64,000 nucleotides of DNA from HyVt-105 sp049975425. GTDB taxonomy: Bacteria; Bacteroidota; Bacteroidia; Bacteroidales; VadinHA17. Under the pieces are notes generated by a model. It saw only the letters and a program-made list of their open reading frames with translations. It ran no database searches and was not told the origin of the DNA. The position numbers were made by a program, and so were the translations under genes. Each line of letters opens with the position of its first letter. The first letter of the stretch is position 1. Shown piece after piece: positions 1 to 9,183 of this stretch. The DNA lies in contig JBNGDI010000007.1 of assembly GCA_049975425.1 (NCBI GenBank), positions 45,879 to 109,878 on the forward strand, read 5' to 3'.

Positions 1-183
1 AAACAGAAAGATAAGCCAGGCAATCAGAAAAGCTCCTGCCCCTTCTTCCCCTCCTGTTTGAGCAGCGATCCGAGGAAACCTCCAGATATTTCCCGTTCCT
101 ACTGCAATACCCAGTGCACTCAATATTAAACCAAACCTGGATGAAAATCGCTGGTGAATGCTGGCATCAAGTAAACGGGACAT
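1..183 (-). CDS. Sodium-dependent (neurotransmitter:sodium symporter) transporter, N-terminal part only
   Basis: The first 61 codons of a gene that runs off the left edge. The translation has a short polar start (MSRLLDASIHQRFSSRFG), then LSALGIAVGTGNIWRFP and QTGGEEGAGAFLIAW. The GNIWRFP motif at the start of the first membrane helix is the hallmark of the LeuT/NSS family, where this unwound segment binds sodium and an amino-acid-like substrate. The gene therefore probably encodes an inner-membrane sodium/amino acid symporter. The start ATG at 183 is the only sensible one before the motif. Substrate cannot be inferred from this fragment. Confidence 0.85.
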   Translation of the reverse strand, partial: MSRLLDASIHQRFSSRFGLILSALGIAVGTGNIWRFPRIAAQTGGEEGAGAFLIAWLIFLF

Positions 184-497
184 ATACTCTTTTTTTTTGT
201 ATAAATTAACAACCCTCCCTTAACATTTCCAAAACCACGATGGAATATCCTGAATACCCAATGATAGTTATCATATAGTTTAGTTTACTAATTGATAAAC
301 TGACCTGTGAGGCATTATATGCAGAAAAACCTGATATGAAAATTTGTAAATAATGCATTTGTTTTTATAATTTTACGTATAAGCCTTTCAACCGTTATCG
401 TGTTAGATATTTGTAACAAAAGATGCAACCCATCATTTTGCATTTCATTCCCCTTAAATTTTTCTCTATTCCATCAACACCTGAAATTTTCCGGTTT
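184..497. other. Intergenic region between divergent genes, no gene seen
   Basis: AT-rich spacer of 314 bases between the leftward transporter and the rightward barrel-protein gene. It must hold both promoters, but I found no clean TAnnTTTG element on either strand. A small inverted repeat TGATA-GT-TATCA lies at 262-273. An ATG at 423 is in frame with the downstream gene, but the 25 residues it would add precede a convincing signal peptide and look non-coding. Confidence 0.5.
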
Positions 498-1574
498 ATG
501 AAGAAAACAATGTTAGCATTCATTGCATGCATCGTAATGCCGGCTGTTATTTCAGGACAACCCGATCTGCGGCCGGGCTACATTATCCAGAGCGACGGAA
601 ACATTCACCACGGACAGCTTGTACACAGAAGCGGATACCAGGCATCTGCCTTATGCGAACTTTTCGATGAGTCATCAGGAAAAAAAGTTCAATACAAACC
701 TCCAGATATCCTGGGTTACGGTTATTATCATAGGAAGAAATATATCAGCCGAACATTCCTGGATGAGAAGACTGAAAAAAATCTCTTCCTGGAATTGCTG
801 ATCGATGGCATGATCGACCTTTACCGCTATTATGACCAAAAAACTGCAGAAATTTTTGTTATCGCAAATGAAGAAAACGCTTTCAGATTATATCCGGTAC
901 AATACGTTCACAGGGACAACATCGGGCAGTTCAAATCATCTATTGGAACTTTACGCATTCTTTTCAATGACTGCGCTTCTCTCAAATCTTCTCTGGAAAA
1001 TATAAAAAACCTGCCCGGAGAATTGATAATCAGCTTCATCAAAAAATACCATCAATGCATGATGTATGAGTATCAGGATTATACCCTGAAAAATATTCAA
1101 AAAAATCCCGTAAGCTTTTCCTTTATGGCGGGTGGGCATTTTTACCATTTTTTAACTTATCAAAACTTCCCCGACCTTCAGGAAGATCATCCTTTCCGCT
1201 CATTTTCCTATAAAGCTGGTAGCAGAATAACGTGGCCAACTCCCATACATCAAATTTCGGGCGGTTTCAATATAAATTTCTTGAATTATCATAATATGTC
1301 AACTACCAATTACCAGAATCTTCGCAAAACCTCCTATGAATTCAATGTATATGAAATTGAATTCTCCATGATCACATTAAATGCGAATATAATATACACC
1401 CCGTTTCAGCAAAGAAAAGTCCGTCCTTATCTATTTGCCGGACCTTATGCCGGAAAAATTTTCGGGATTCGAACCGGAATGCAGGAGAGAAGGTATATAG
1501 AACCTGATTATGTCGTAAATTTAGATTTCCTTGAATCAGAAAATATTCCCGACAAGAATTACGGAATATGCTGA
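498..1574 (+). CDS. Exported outer-membrane beta-barrel-like protein, cut short by an in-frame TGA
   Basis: A 358-residue product starting at ATG 498, where a typical signal peptide begins (MKKTMLAFIACIVMPAVISG). I do not recognise a specific family. The second half (from about residue 190) alternates aromatic and polar residues like a small outer-membrane barrel (FSFMAGGHFYHFL, INFLNYHNM, RPYLFAGPYAGKIFG). The frame ends at TGA 1572-1574, but the same frame stays open for 47 more sense codons to 1718, and that stretch also reads as barrel strands. The gene is probably a nonsense-mutated or mis-sequenced member of a Bacteroidota barrel family. The next gene, a damaged lipoprotein gene, starts 168 bases after this stop and may be its partner. 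Confidence 0.6.
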   Translation: MKKTMLAFIACIVMPAVISGQPDLRPGYIIQSDGNIHHGQLVHRSGYQASALCELFDESSGKKVQYKPPDILGYGYYHRKKYISRTFLDEKTEKNLFLELLIDGMIDLYRYYDQKTAEIFVIANEENAFRLYPVQYVHRDNIGQFKSSIGTLRILFNDCASLKSSLENIKNLPGELIISFIKKYHQCMMYEYQDYTLKNIQKNPVSFSFMAGGHFYHFLTYQNFPDLQEDHPFRSFSYKAGSRITWPTPIHQISGGFNINFLNYHNMSTTNYQNLRKTSYEFNVYEIEFSMITLNANIIYTPFQQRKVRPYLFAGPYAGKIFGIRTGMQERRYIEPDYVVNLDFLESENIPDKNYGIC

Positions 1575-1718
1575 GGAGCAGGAATATCAGTCGTTCTGTC
1601 AGACAAATTGAATGTTTTTTTTGAAGGAGTTTTCAACCGCGCTCTCGTTATGCCTCCGTTCAGAAATTATATGCTGACACAGGGGATAGAATTCCATACT
1701 GGGATTTCCTTTCGTTGA
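1575..1718 (+). pseudogene. In-frame 3' continuation of the barrel gene after the TGA
   Basis: Directly after the TGA at 1572-1574 the same frame continues as GAGISVVLSDKLNVFFEGVF and ends in QGIEFHTGISFR at TGA 1716-1718. Amphipathic strands and an aromatic-rich C-terminal strand are what the last two strands of an outer-membrane barrel look like, so this is the lost C-terminus of the preceding gene rather than spacer. A TGG-to-TGA or CGA-to-TGA change would explain it. No start codon or separate function is proposed. Confidence 0.55.
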
Positions 1719-1742
1719 GATGAAAATAAGACTTTTATAACA

Positions 1743-2135
1743 ATGAAATTAAAACTTATAGGAATCATTTCATTCTCCCTGCTCGCCTCCTGCACGGAGA
1801 AAATCAATTATGACCTGGTCAGATACAGGGAATATGAATCGCTAAAACCGGAACAAAAAATTGAAATATATGCGGAACACTTCACAGACCATTCAGGAAT
1901 CTGGCCTGAAGATTCTGTAATTAGCGGAATCAGCCAGATCGAAAACGGTTTTTACTGGCTAACCAATCTCAACCGGGCTTATTTTGAAGTCAAACGATCT
2001 GTTCACGAGGCGAAGGGCTCTTTGCGTGAAATTGAAGTGCTGGTTAAACTGACTGAAAACCCGGATAATCAATTTTTCCAGATAAATCTGCAGTCGGTTT
2101 TTTTTTGGGAATTTCTTTTCAGGAAATCAGAATAG
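1743..2135 (+). CDS. Putative lipoprotein, N-terminal part of a frameshifted gene
   Basis: A 130-residue product starting with a lipoprotein signal (LLASC, lipidated Cys at residue 17). I do not recognise the family; the mix of short beta-like segments suggests a concanavalin/LamG-like sandwich. The frame runs into the nine-T run at 2098-2106 and ends about 10 residues later. Reading one base back at the run continues into a coherent 84-residue segment ending at 2359. With ten T the combined protein would be about 205 residues. The cause could be a real frameshift, a sequencing error in the homopolymer, or slippage. Confidence 0.5.
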   Translation: MKLKLIGIISFSLLASCTEKINYDLVRYREYESLKPEQKIEIYAEHFTDHSGIWPEDSVISGISQIENGFYWLTNLNRAYFEVKRSVHEAKGSLREIEVLVKLTENPDNQFFQINLQSVFFWEFLFRKSE

Positions 2136-2359
2136 GTACAACAGATATAATGTCGGGACAATCTGTTTTAAACGGTTATAACGAGTTTAATAAACTGACC
2201 GTCAGAATCATTTACAAATCTGTGCTGTTATATGTAAATGATAACTTGATATGGGTGCAACGTCTGGAAAATTACAATGACTACTTCGGTTTCCGGATAG
2301 GACGAAATATCACAGCGCTGGTAGATTACATTAAGATCTATAGTCTTGATATTGAGTAA
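2107..2359 (+). pseudogene. C-terminal part of the frameshifted lipoprotein gene
   Basis: Read in the -1 frame relative to 1743-2135, this segment gives GISFQEIRIGTTDIM, then LTVRIIYKSVLLYVNDNLIW and GFRIGRNITALVDYIKIYSL. The pattern 'V-R-I, L-L-Y-V-N-D, F-G-F-R-I, V-D-Y-I-K-I-Y' resembles the closing strands of a jelly-roll domain in which a ligand-like surface is measured against a reference. It has no good start of its own except a late ATG at 2150, so it is best read as the displaced end of the upstream lipoprotein. Confidence 0.5.
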
Positions 2360-2435
2360 GTCGCGGGTATTAGGATAACTCTAGTAAAATATTATTCTCT
2401 TTTTCTCCCCGCCTGCAGAAAAGATTTCATACTTT

Positions 2436-2443
2436 TACTTTCG
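2436..2443 (+). promoter_or_regulatory. Possible -7 promoter element of the S9 peptidase gene
   Basis: TACTTTCG fits a relaxed TAnnTTTG element and lies 25 bases before the ATG at 2469. It overlaps a 12-base perfect palindrome, TTTCGGCCGAAA (2439-2450). No TTG is seen at the expected -33 distance, so this is weak. Confidence 0.3.
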
Positions 2444-2468
2444 GCCGAAATCAAATACTATTGAAACC

Positions 2469-5195
2469 ATGAATAAAATCCATTTATTATCGCTGCGTTT
2501 ATACCTCTTCATTTTTTTTCTTCTTCCCGGCTCACTGGCACTATCCCAGGAAAGTAAGCCCTGTTTGTCGACTGAAGATTACGATTCCTGGCATTCACTG
2601 GGGCAAACCAGCATATCGCCGGACGGGAAATGGATTGCCTATTCCCTGGATTATGTCAGTAGTACGGATACACTTTTCATCAAACAAACTCAGGGGGAAA
2701 AGATATATGAAATACCTCACGGAAACCGGCTTGCTTTCACGGAAGATTCAAAATGGGCTGCCTGCCTGATGGGATATTCCGAAGCAGAAAGAGAGAAAAT
2801 GCAGGAGAAAAAGGAGGAAATCAGAAATAAACTGGTACTGATCCGACTTGCTGACGGTGAGAAAAAAACAATAAAAGATATTCAGTCATTTACCTTTGCC
2901 AGAAATTCCATTCATCTGGCCATGGAAACCTATGCGGGAAAGGATGGAAGGAAAGACCTGATCATCAGGAATCTTGAGCACGGAACGCACCTGACCCTGG
3001 GAAACCTGTCGGAATGGTCATTCAACAAACCCGGAACACACCTTGCCTGTCTAATGAATACTGAAGGACACAGAGGCAACGGGGCCCATCTGATCCAACT
3101 TGACAACTATCGCATCCATATCCTTGATAGTGATACCGTAACCTACCGGCAACTTTCATGGGACAGGGAGGGCTCGGCCCTAGCATTTCTGAAATCATTT
3201 ACCGATACCTTGTTCAAAGATGAAAGCCATATCCTTTTTGCCTTGAATGATCTGAACAAACCACAATCATTGAAAGTGCTCGACCAGAGAAAAATGCAAA
3301 GCTTTCCGGAAAACATGAAAATCAGCGAACATTTTACGCCACGCTGGTCAGAAGACCTTTCAACCGTTTTTTTCGGGATTATCGATTGGGAGCCTGCTGA
3401 GAATGATTCTGTTAATCAGGGCAAAAAGAGAAACGAAAAAATCCCGGGGGTGGATATCTGGCACTGGAAGGACGATCCGATACAGCCACGTCAGGAAAAA
3501 AACTACAACCGGGATAAAAATTTTTCGTGCCTGTGCGCATGGCATCCAGAAACCGGTAATACTGTCCGTTTGAATGATGCAAAAACCCGTGAAGCCACAC
3601 TCACCGGCAACCAAAAATATGCCATGGTATGGGATAAGACTCCCTATCAGCCGCAATTCCGTCTTGAACATGGAGATCTTTACCTGGTCAATGTTACCAG
3701 TGGAAAGAAAAGCCGTGTACTGACAAATTTCAAAATCCAGTATTTTGCGGGGTCATCGCCGGAAGGAAAATATCTGCTGTATTTCAGGGATCATCACTGG
3801 TGGACATATGATATTGCCGAGAATAAACATACCAATTTAACCGGCAGCATGCCGGTGCCTTTCTGGAATACAAGGGATGACGGGCCCCTGGTTGAAAAAC
3901 CTCCCTTCGGATCAGGAGGCTGGATGAAAAACGACCGGGAAGTAATTCTTTATTCTGAATACGATGCATGGAGTTTCCGCCCCGACGGAAGCAATGCCCT
4001 GAATCTGACCCATGGAGAGGAAGATGAGATACGTTACCGCATTTTACGCCTCGACAGAGAAGAAGAATGGATGGATCCTGATCAGCCGGTTTATTTTTCC
4101 AAATTCGGGGACAAGACAAAAAAATCGGGATTCAGTATGCTGGAACCCGGGAAAAAACTACGGGAACTGTTGTATGAAGATAAACTTTGCCGACAGCTGA
4201 GCAAGGCAAAAAACACACAATCTTTTATTTACACGGCAGAATCTTATGAAGATTCGCCCGACATATATTTTACTGACAATCTTTTCAGGAAAAGTATTCC
4301 CCTCACCAGAACCAACCCTCAACAATCCCATTTTTCATGGGGAAAAGCCGAACTGATTGACTTCACCAGCCGGATCGGAAAACCGCTCCAGGGAGTGTTA
4401 CATTACCCTGCCAATTTTATCCCAGGAAAACTATATCCCATGGTGGTTTATATTTATGAGATACGTTCCAGTTCGCTGCACCAGTACATTCATCCTTCCC
4501 CGCGAAGCTTCTATAATATCACTCATTTTTCACAGCAGGGATACTTCGTTTTTCAACCCGATATTGTATACGAAGTAAACGAACCGGGGATGTCGGCTGT
4601 AAACTGCGTGCTTCCCGGTGTTGAAAAGGTTCTTGAAACCGGAATGATAGATATAAACAGTATCGGACTAATGGGCCACAGCTGGGGGGCCTATCAAACA
4701 GCCTTTATCATAACCCAGACTGATCTTTTTTCTGCAGCAGTAGCAGGAGCCCCGCTAACCAACATGATCAGCATGTACAATTCCATTTATTGGAATACCG
4801 GAACACCCGATCAGCAAATATTCGAAACAAGTCAGGGTAGATTCAGAAAACCCTACTGGGAATTAATGGACGAATATATACGGAATTCCCCGCTTTTCCA
4901 GGCTGAGAATATCAAAACACCCCTTCTGGTAGCTTTCGGGGATGAAGATGGAGCCGTTGACTGGCACCAGGGAATCGAATTGTACATTACCATGAGAAGA
5001 ATGCAAAAACCAATGATTATGCTGGTTTATGCCGGGGAAAATCATTCGGTCAGGAAAAAAGAGAATATGCTGGATTATACCAGAAAAATCCATCAGTTTT
5101 TCGACCATTACCTGAAAAATGAAAAGGCCGAGCCATGGATTACAGAAGGAATGAAATACATTGACAAGAAAAAACTGGAAAAAGAAAATAAATAA
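2469..5195 (+). CDS. Secreted S9 family (prolyl oligopeptidase-type) peptidase
   Basis: A 908-residue exported serine peptidase. It has a signal peptide (residues 1 to about 26), a WD40/TolB-like beta-propeller from about residue 40 to 610 (repeats such as SISPDGKWIAYS and SPEGKYLLYF), and a C-terminal alpha/beta-hydrolase domain. The catalytic triad is visible: Ser738 in GHSWGAY, Asp827 in FGDEDGAVDW and His859 in GENHS. S9 peptidases of this build cut short peptides, often after proline. An insert of about 45 residues rich in charge (near 330-365) is longer than in many relatives. The enzyme probably acts in the periplasm on imported peptides. A related DPP4-like gene lies at 61490. Confidence 0.85.
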   Translation: MNKIHLLSLRLYLFIFFLLPGSLALSQESKPCLSTEDYDSWHSLGQTSISPDGKWIAYSLDYVSSTDTLFIKQTQGEKIYEIPHGNRLAFTEDSKWAACLMGYSEAEREKMQEKKEEIRNKLVLIRLADGEKKTIKDIQSFTFARNSIHLAMETYAGKDGRKDLIIRNLEHGTHLTLGNLSEWSFNKPGTHLACLMNTEGHRGNGAHLIQLDNYRIHILDSDTVTYRQLSWDREGSALAFLKSFTDTLFKDESHILFALNDLNKPQSLKVLDQRKMQSFPENMKISEHFTPRWSEDLSTVFFGIIDWEPAENDSVNQGKKRNEKIPGVDIWHWKDDPIQPRQEKNYNRDKNFSCLCAWHPETGNTVRLNDAKTREATLTGNQKYAMVWDKTPYQPQFRLEHGDLYLVNVTSGKKSRVLTNFKIQYFAGSSPEGKYLLYFRDHHWWTYDIAENKHTNLTGSMPVPFWNTRDDGPLVEKPPFGSGGWMKNDREVILYSEYDAWSFRPDGSNALNLTHGEEDEIRYRILRLDREEEWMDPDQPVYFSKFGDKTKKSGFSMLEPGKKLRELLYEDKLCRQLSKAKNTQSFIYTAESYEDSPDIYFTDNLFRKSIPLTRTNPQQSHFSWGKAELIDFTSRIGKPLQGVLHYPANFIPGKLYPMVVYIYEIRSSSLHQYIHPSPRSFYNITHFSQQGYFVFQPDIVYEVNEPGMSAVNCVLPGVEKVLETGMIDINSIGLMGHSWGAYQTAFIITQTDLFSAAVAGAPLTNMISMYNSIYWNTGTPDQQIFETSQGRFRKPYWELMDEYIRNSPLFQAENIKTPLLVAFGDEDGAVDWHQGIELYITMRRMQKPMIMLVYAGENHSVRKKENMLDYTRKIHQFFDHYLKNEKAEPWITEGMKYIDKKKLEKENK

Positions 5196-5336
5196 GGGAT
5201 GATCATCCTGCCGGTTTTGCAGATTTTTTTAAAAAAATACATCATAGAAAAAAAACTCGACCTTTACATTAAATATACATGGGTGGCATGATGATTGTCC
5301 ATCCCTCATAGTGTTTTAATCAAAACAGCCATTGTC

Positions 5337-6953
5337 ATGAGAACCATTCCCGTTATCGTACTAAATTTTGCTCTGTTTTTCCCATCACTACTCAGGGCAA
5401 ACAACGATCCGATCCCTGTTACCGGGCAAATCCAGTCCGTCACAGTATTTCAGAAAGGAGCCCAGGTTTTTCGTACCGGAACTGCCGCAATACCCTCGGG
5501 TAAATCCACCCTGGTTTTTGAAAATCTTCCCCGGGATTTGAATCCTCAGAGTCTACAGGTTTCAGGAGAGGGCAGATTCACCATACTGGCGGTTTCTCAC
5601 CGCATCAACTATCTGCAGGACAGAACAAAGAACGAGCAAATACATGCCCTGGAAACCAAACTGAAATCCCTGGAAAAGGAAAAAGCCATTCAGGATGGAC
5701 TAAAACAGGTGTTTGAAGCAGAAGAATCTATGTTGCTGGCTAACAAAGCAATCGGAGGCGCCCAGAACGGCGTGGAAACCACACGGCTGAAAGAAGTTGC
5801 TGATTTTCTGCGCAAAAGACTTACAGAAATATCTTCAGAGAAAATTAAAATACTGGAAAAAATTCGTTTCCTGGAAGAGGAAATCCGGAACATCAGGAAT
5901 CAATTGAACCAGCTGGGAAGTTCAGGCAGGATCCCTGTGAGTGAAGTACAGGTACAGGTCAGTGCGGGAAATCCGCAGCAGGGGAAACTGGAAATCAGTT
6001 ATATGGTGAACCAGGCTGGCTGGACTCCCAGGTATGATATCCGGGCAACAGATATCCAGCAACCCATTGATCTGGTTTACAAAGCGGCCGTTTATCAGAA
6101 TACAGGCGAAGACTGGAAAGAAATTCCCCTGACCCTTTCAACCGGAAACCCTCAAATCGGCGGAACAAGACCCAAATTGAATCCATGGTATCTGGATTTT
6201 TATGTGCCGGTATACCGGGATGTGCAGAAAAAAACGGCTGGTGTTCAGGCCATCCCCATGAGAAACATGGCTGAAATGGAAGAAGCTGTGGCCAGCGCTC
6301 CGGAAGCTTCCACAGCAGTATCCTATACGACTGTAAGCGAAGGGCAAATGCAGGTGTTGTTCGAGATAAAAATTCCCTATACAATCCCTTCCGACGGGCA
6401 GGAAAACATGGTGGAAATCTCGGGGTTTTCAATCCCGGCCATTTTCGCATACCATGCTGTTCCAAAGCTCGACAGGGATGCCTTTTTACAGGCAAAACTT
6501 ACAGATTGGAAAAAATATAATCTGTTGCCGGGAGAAATGAATTTGTTCTTCGAGGGAACTTATGTTGGAAAATCTTTTCTGGATACACGCAGTACAGGCG
6601 ACACGCTGGAGCTTTCACTCGGAAGAGACCGGCAGATCATTGTTGAGCGTATCATGATGAGGGATTACTCAAAAAAACAATTCCTCGGTAACAAGGTCAC
6701 TGATACACGAAGCTGGGAAATCCGCATCAGGAATAACAAATCTTCACCTGTACATCTGGTGGTGCAGGACCAGTTCCCGGTATCCACCAATAAGGAAATT
6801 GAAGTATCCCTGACAGAAAGTTCGGGAGCACGTGTTAACCATAACACAGGCATTTTCACATGGGACATACACCTCCAGCCAGATGAAAGCCTTACTCTGC
6901 GGGTTGGTTACGAGGTAAAATATCCATCAGGGAAAAACATCATCCTGGAGTAA
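5337..6953 (+). CDS. DUF4139 domain-containing protein (mucoidy inhibitor MuiA-like)
   Basis: A 538-residue exported protein. I chose ATG 5337 because a signal peptide starts there (MRTIPVIVLNFALFFPSLLRA); the frame is open upstream from TTG 5295. The order is an N-terminal DUF4140 region (VTVFQKGAQVFRTG), a coiled coil of about 100 residues (roughly 105-200, 'LETKLKSLEKEKAIQDGL'), then the large DUF4139 beta-rich domain (VSYMVNQAGWTPRYD-type motif, here YMVNQAGWTPRYDIRA). The family is common in Bacteroidota and its biochemical role is not established. The gene stands alone, convergent with the M1 peptidase gene. Confidence 0.8.
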   Translation: MRTIPVIVLNFALFFPSLLRANNDPIPVTGQIQSVTVFQKGAQVFRTGTAAIPSGKSTLVFENLPRDLNPQSLQVSGEGRFTILAVSHRINYLQDRTKNEQIHALETKLKSLEKEKAIQDGLKQVFEAEESMLLANKAIGGAQNGVETTRLKEVADFLRKRLTEISSEKIKILEKIRFLEEEIRNIRNQLNQLGSSGRIPVSEVQVQVSAGNPQQGKLEISYMVNQAGWTPRYDIRATDIQQPIDLVYKAAVYQNTGEDWKEIPLTLSTGNPQIGGTRPKLNPWYLDFYVPVYRDVQKKTAGVQAIPMRNMAEMEEAVASAPEASTAVSYTTVSEGQMQVLFEIKIPYTIPSDGQENMVEISGFSIPAIFAYHAVPKLDRDAFLQAKLTDWKKYNLLPGEMNLFFEGTYVGKSFLDTRSTGDTLELSLGRDRQIIVERIMMRDYSKKQFLGNKVTDTRSWEIRIRNNKSSPVHLVVQDQFPVSTNKEIEVSLTESSGARVNHNTGIFTWDIHLQPDESLTLRVGYEVKYPSGKNIILE

Positions 6954-7017
6954 TCTTCCCCGGAAAAACGGAAATAACATAACCGGTAAATTGCCTTCAG
7001 GTGCTTTAACGAAGCTA

Positions 7018-9141
7018 TTATTTGCCCGATGTCTTTCCCCGATGGACGGCCACGGCATATTGACCTGGTTTCAGTTCCCGGGGCATAATTACCAGGCTGT
7101 GACCAATAGTTTTCATTTCGAAGGAAATGGATGTCCATGCTCCCCCGGCATCTTTCCGGTATAACAGCAGTATTGATTCGGGACCCGGGGTATTTTTCAT
7201 CTTACCAAATAATTTTTCTCCAAAAGAAAAATACGGATCAATAAAAAAGCTGCTTTTCATAACGCAATTCCCGGCGGAAATCCATTGCACATCCCAATAT
7301 CTGTCACCGGCAATATACTCTTCCATTTCTATTCCTTCGGGTTCAATCCATATTAACGATGGCCTAAGCAACAATGAATCTGTAATATCAAGAACTTCGA
7401 CAACCATATTTTCTTCCGGAAGTTCATACCTGCCCGGATCGTGGATCATTTTTAACTGATCAGTTACAGCATCAGAAACCTTCTCCTCAGGATCCAACCA
7501 TGCGGCCACCGGGAAAAATGGAAGCATAAACTCCTGATACGTTCTATTCCCGGGGAATTTTACCGTTCTTTTAATCCTGTTCAGGTACCTGTCAACAAAC
7601 AGTACTTCTATCCTGTTGTCAAGCGTAAATAATTTCCGGCCCCGAAGCCTCTGTCCCACAAAAATTCCGGTACGGTATCTGGAGCCCTCATGAATAATAT
7701 TCATAGAATCAATAGTAAACACGGGAAAACCTTCCGTATAGATCCATGCATTAAAAAACGGCGTCAGGTCAGTTCCGGAATATTCAGAAAAAAACCGTTC
7801 CATTTCACGTGTGGTAACCGATTGGAAAGCATACTGCCTGAGGTATTCCCTGAGGGTACGGAAAAACAATCCGTCTCCCATAAAACCTCTGAGAGTATGT
7901 ACCATGTCAGCTCCTTTATCATATACAGTAGTTCCGTAAGTAATTTCTTCAGGAATACCATATACCGGATAGTATCCTTCATCTCTCAGATGTGCCTGCT
8001 GAAGTACCCTGTAATGATTTCTCCTTACATAATCCTTGAAGGCTTTCCGGCCCACGGCATATTCCAGAAACAAAGCTTCTGCATAGGTAGCCCAGCCTTC
8101 GTTAAGCCACATATCCTCAGCTGTGGCACAGGTTACCTGATTCCCTACCCAGCTGTGCGCCAGCTCGTGAGCATACAAAAGCCGGTATTTGTCATCTCCG
8201 GTAATTGTGGAAGCTGATAAAGCAATATTACAGGCATGTTCCATAGCACCGCCTGAAAATGGAACTGACACATATCCAATCCGGGGCCAGGAGTACGGTC
8301 CGAAATAATGCTCAAATGCTTCCAGTATTTGGGGAAGTGATTTAAAAGATTTAACAGCTTTGAGAGAATCGGCGGGTTTAACATAAATGGAAACGGGTAT
8401 CTCCCTCTCCGTGCCAGAAATAATGGATTCCAGGGCGACATAATCTGAAACGGCTATTGACGAAAGATAAGTAGGAACAGGTTCATCCAGTTTCCAGTGA
8501 AAGGTACGGTCTGGTCCGGTATGATCTATTACCTCGAGTAATTCTCCACTGCATACAGCCGTCAGTTGGTCTTCCACTTCTATAAAATATTCATAACTGG
8601 CACGATCGGTAAAATTATCCACACATGGGAACCAGGCCCTGCCAAAAGTTGGCGGAGCAGAACCCATACCAACCCCCATATTGTAAGCCGTCCCTTCTTT
8701 AAAATAAAACCCCCCCCACCTGGGATCGATAGCAGGTTTCCCCCGATAAAAAACCGTTACCATAAATGAAGTATTCTTCTCCAATGAATAAGGCAGCGGG
8801 ATAAAAAGCAATTGCCCGTTATAGGTGAACCCTTCCACAATTTCTTCGTTGAACCAGACTGAATCCACCTGCATTGATAAAAGGTCAAGATACACGTGGG
8901 TCAGGTTCTCACCTGTGGCAATGATCTGTATGTCGGTATGCCCCTCTATATAATGATCGTACACATCAGGTATTTTCAGATGCAAAAGATAATGGATCAC
9001 ATCGATGTCCTGGCCTGAAGCAGAATTCTGCCTTCCGGCCTGTAAATAAGTTGTGCCGGATATTGACGGAAAACATACAAAACTGAAAAGCAAAATCCAT
9101 AGCCGTCTCAGGGATACAGTATGTAAAACATTCGTAAGCAA
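7018..9141 (-). CDS. Secreted M1 family zinc metallopeptidase (aminopeptidase)
   Basis: A 707-residue exported enzyme. The zinc site is clear: HELAH at residues 325-329 and Glu348 in WLNEGWATYAE, the HExxH-18-E spacing of family M1. The exopeptidase motif is GGAMEH, where classic members have GAMEN. A signal peptide covers residues 1 to about 29. No ATG is available at the N-terminus and a stop lies three codons upstream, so translation most likely starts at TTG 9141. The C-terminal part is beta-rich and ends without an ERAP-like helical domain. It lies 42 bases after purQ on the same strand and is probably co-transcribed, with no obvious functional link. It would trim peptides in the periplasm. 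Confidence 0.85.
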   Translation of the reverse strand: MLTNVLHTVSLRRLWILLFSFVCFPSISGTTYLQAGRQNSASGQDIDVIHYLLHLKIPDVYDHYIEGHTDIQIIATGENLTHVYLDLLSMQVDSVWFNEEIVEGFTYNGQLLFIPLPYSLEKNTSFMVTVFYRGKPAIDPRWGGFYFKEGTAYNMGVGMGSAPPTFGRAWFPCVDNFTDRASYEYFIEVEDQLTAVCSGELLEVIDHTGPDRTFHWKLDEPVPTYLSSIAVSDYVALESIISGTEREIPVSIYVKPADSLKAVKSFKSLPQILEAFEHYFGPYSWPRIGYVSVPFSGGAMEHACNIALSASTITGDDKYRLLYAHELAHSWVGNQVTCATAEDMWLNEGWATYAEALFLEYAVGRKAFKDYVRRNHYRVLQQAHLRDEGYYPVYGIPEEITYGTTVYDKGADMVHTLRGFMGDGLFFRTLREYLRQYAFQSVTTREMERFFSEYSGTDLTPFFNAWIYTEGFPVFTIDSMNIIHEGSRYRTGIFVGQRLRGRKLFTLDNRIEVLFVDRYLNRIKRTVKFPGNRTYQEFMLPFFPVAAWLDPEEKVSDAVTDQLKMIHDPGRYELPEENMVVEVLDITDSLLLRPSLIWIEPEGIEMEEYIAGDRYWDVQWISAGNCVMKSSFFIDPYFSFGEKLFGKMKNTPGPESILLLYRKDAGGAWTSISFEMKTIGHSLVIMPRELKPGQYAVAVHRGKTSGK

Positions 9142-9183
9142 AGCAGATGATTAATAACTTATAATAAATGAGGATTCAGGCAA

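Noticed and set aside
423..497. Longer N-terminus for the first barrel protein
   Set aside because: The 25 extra residues precede a complete signal peptide starting at ATG 498.
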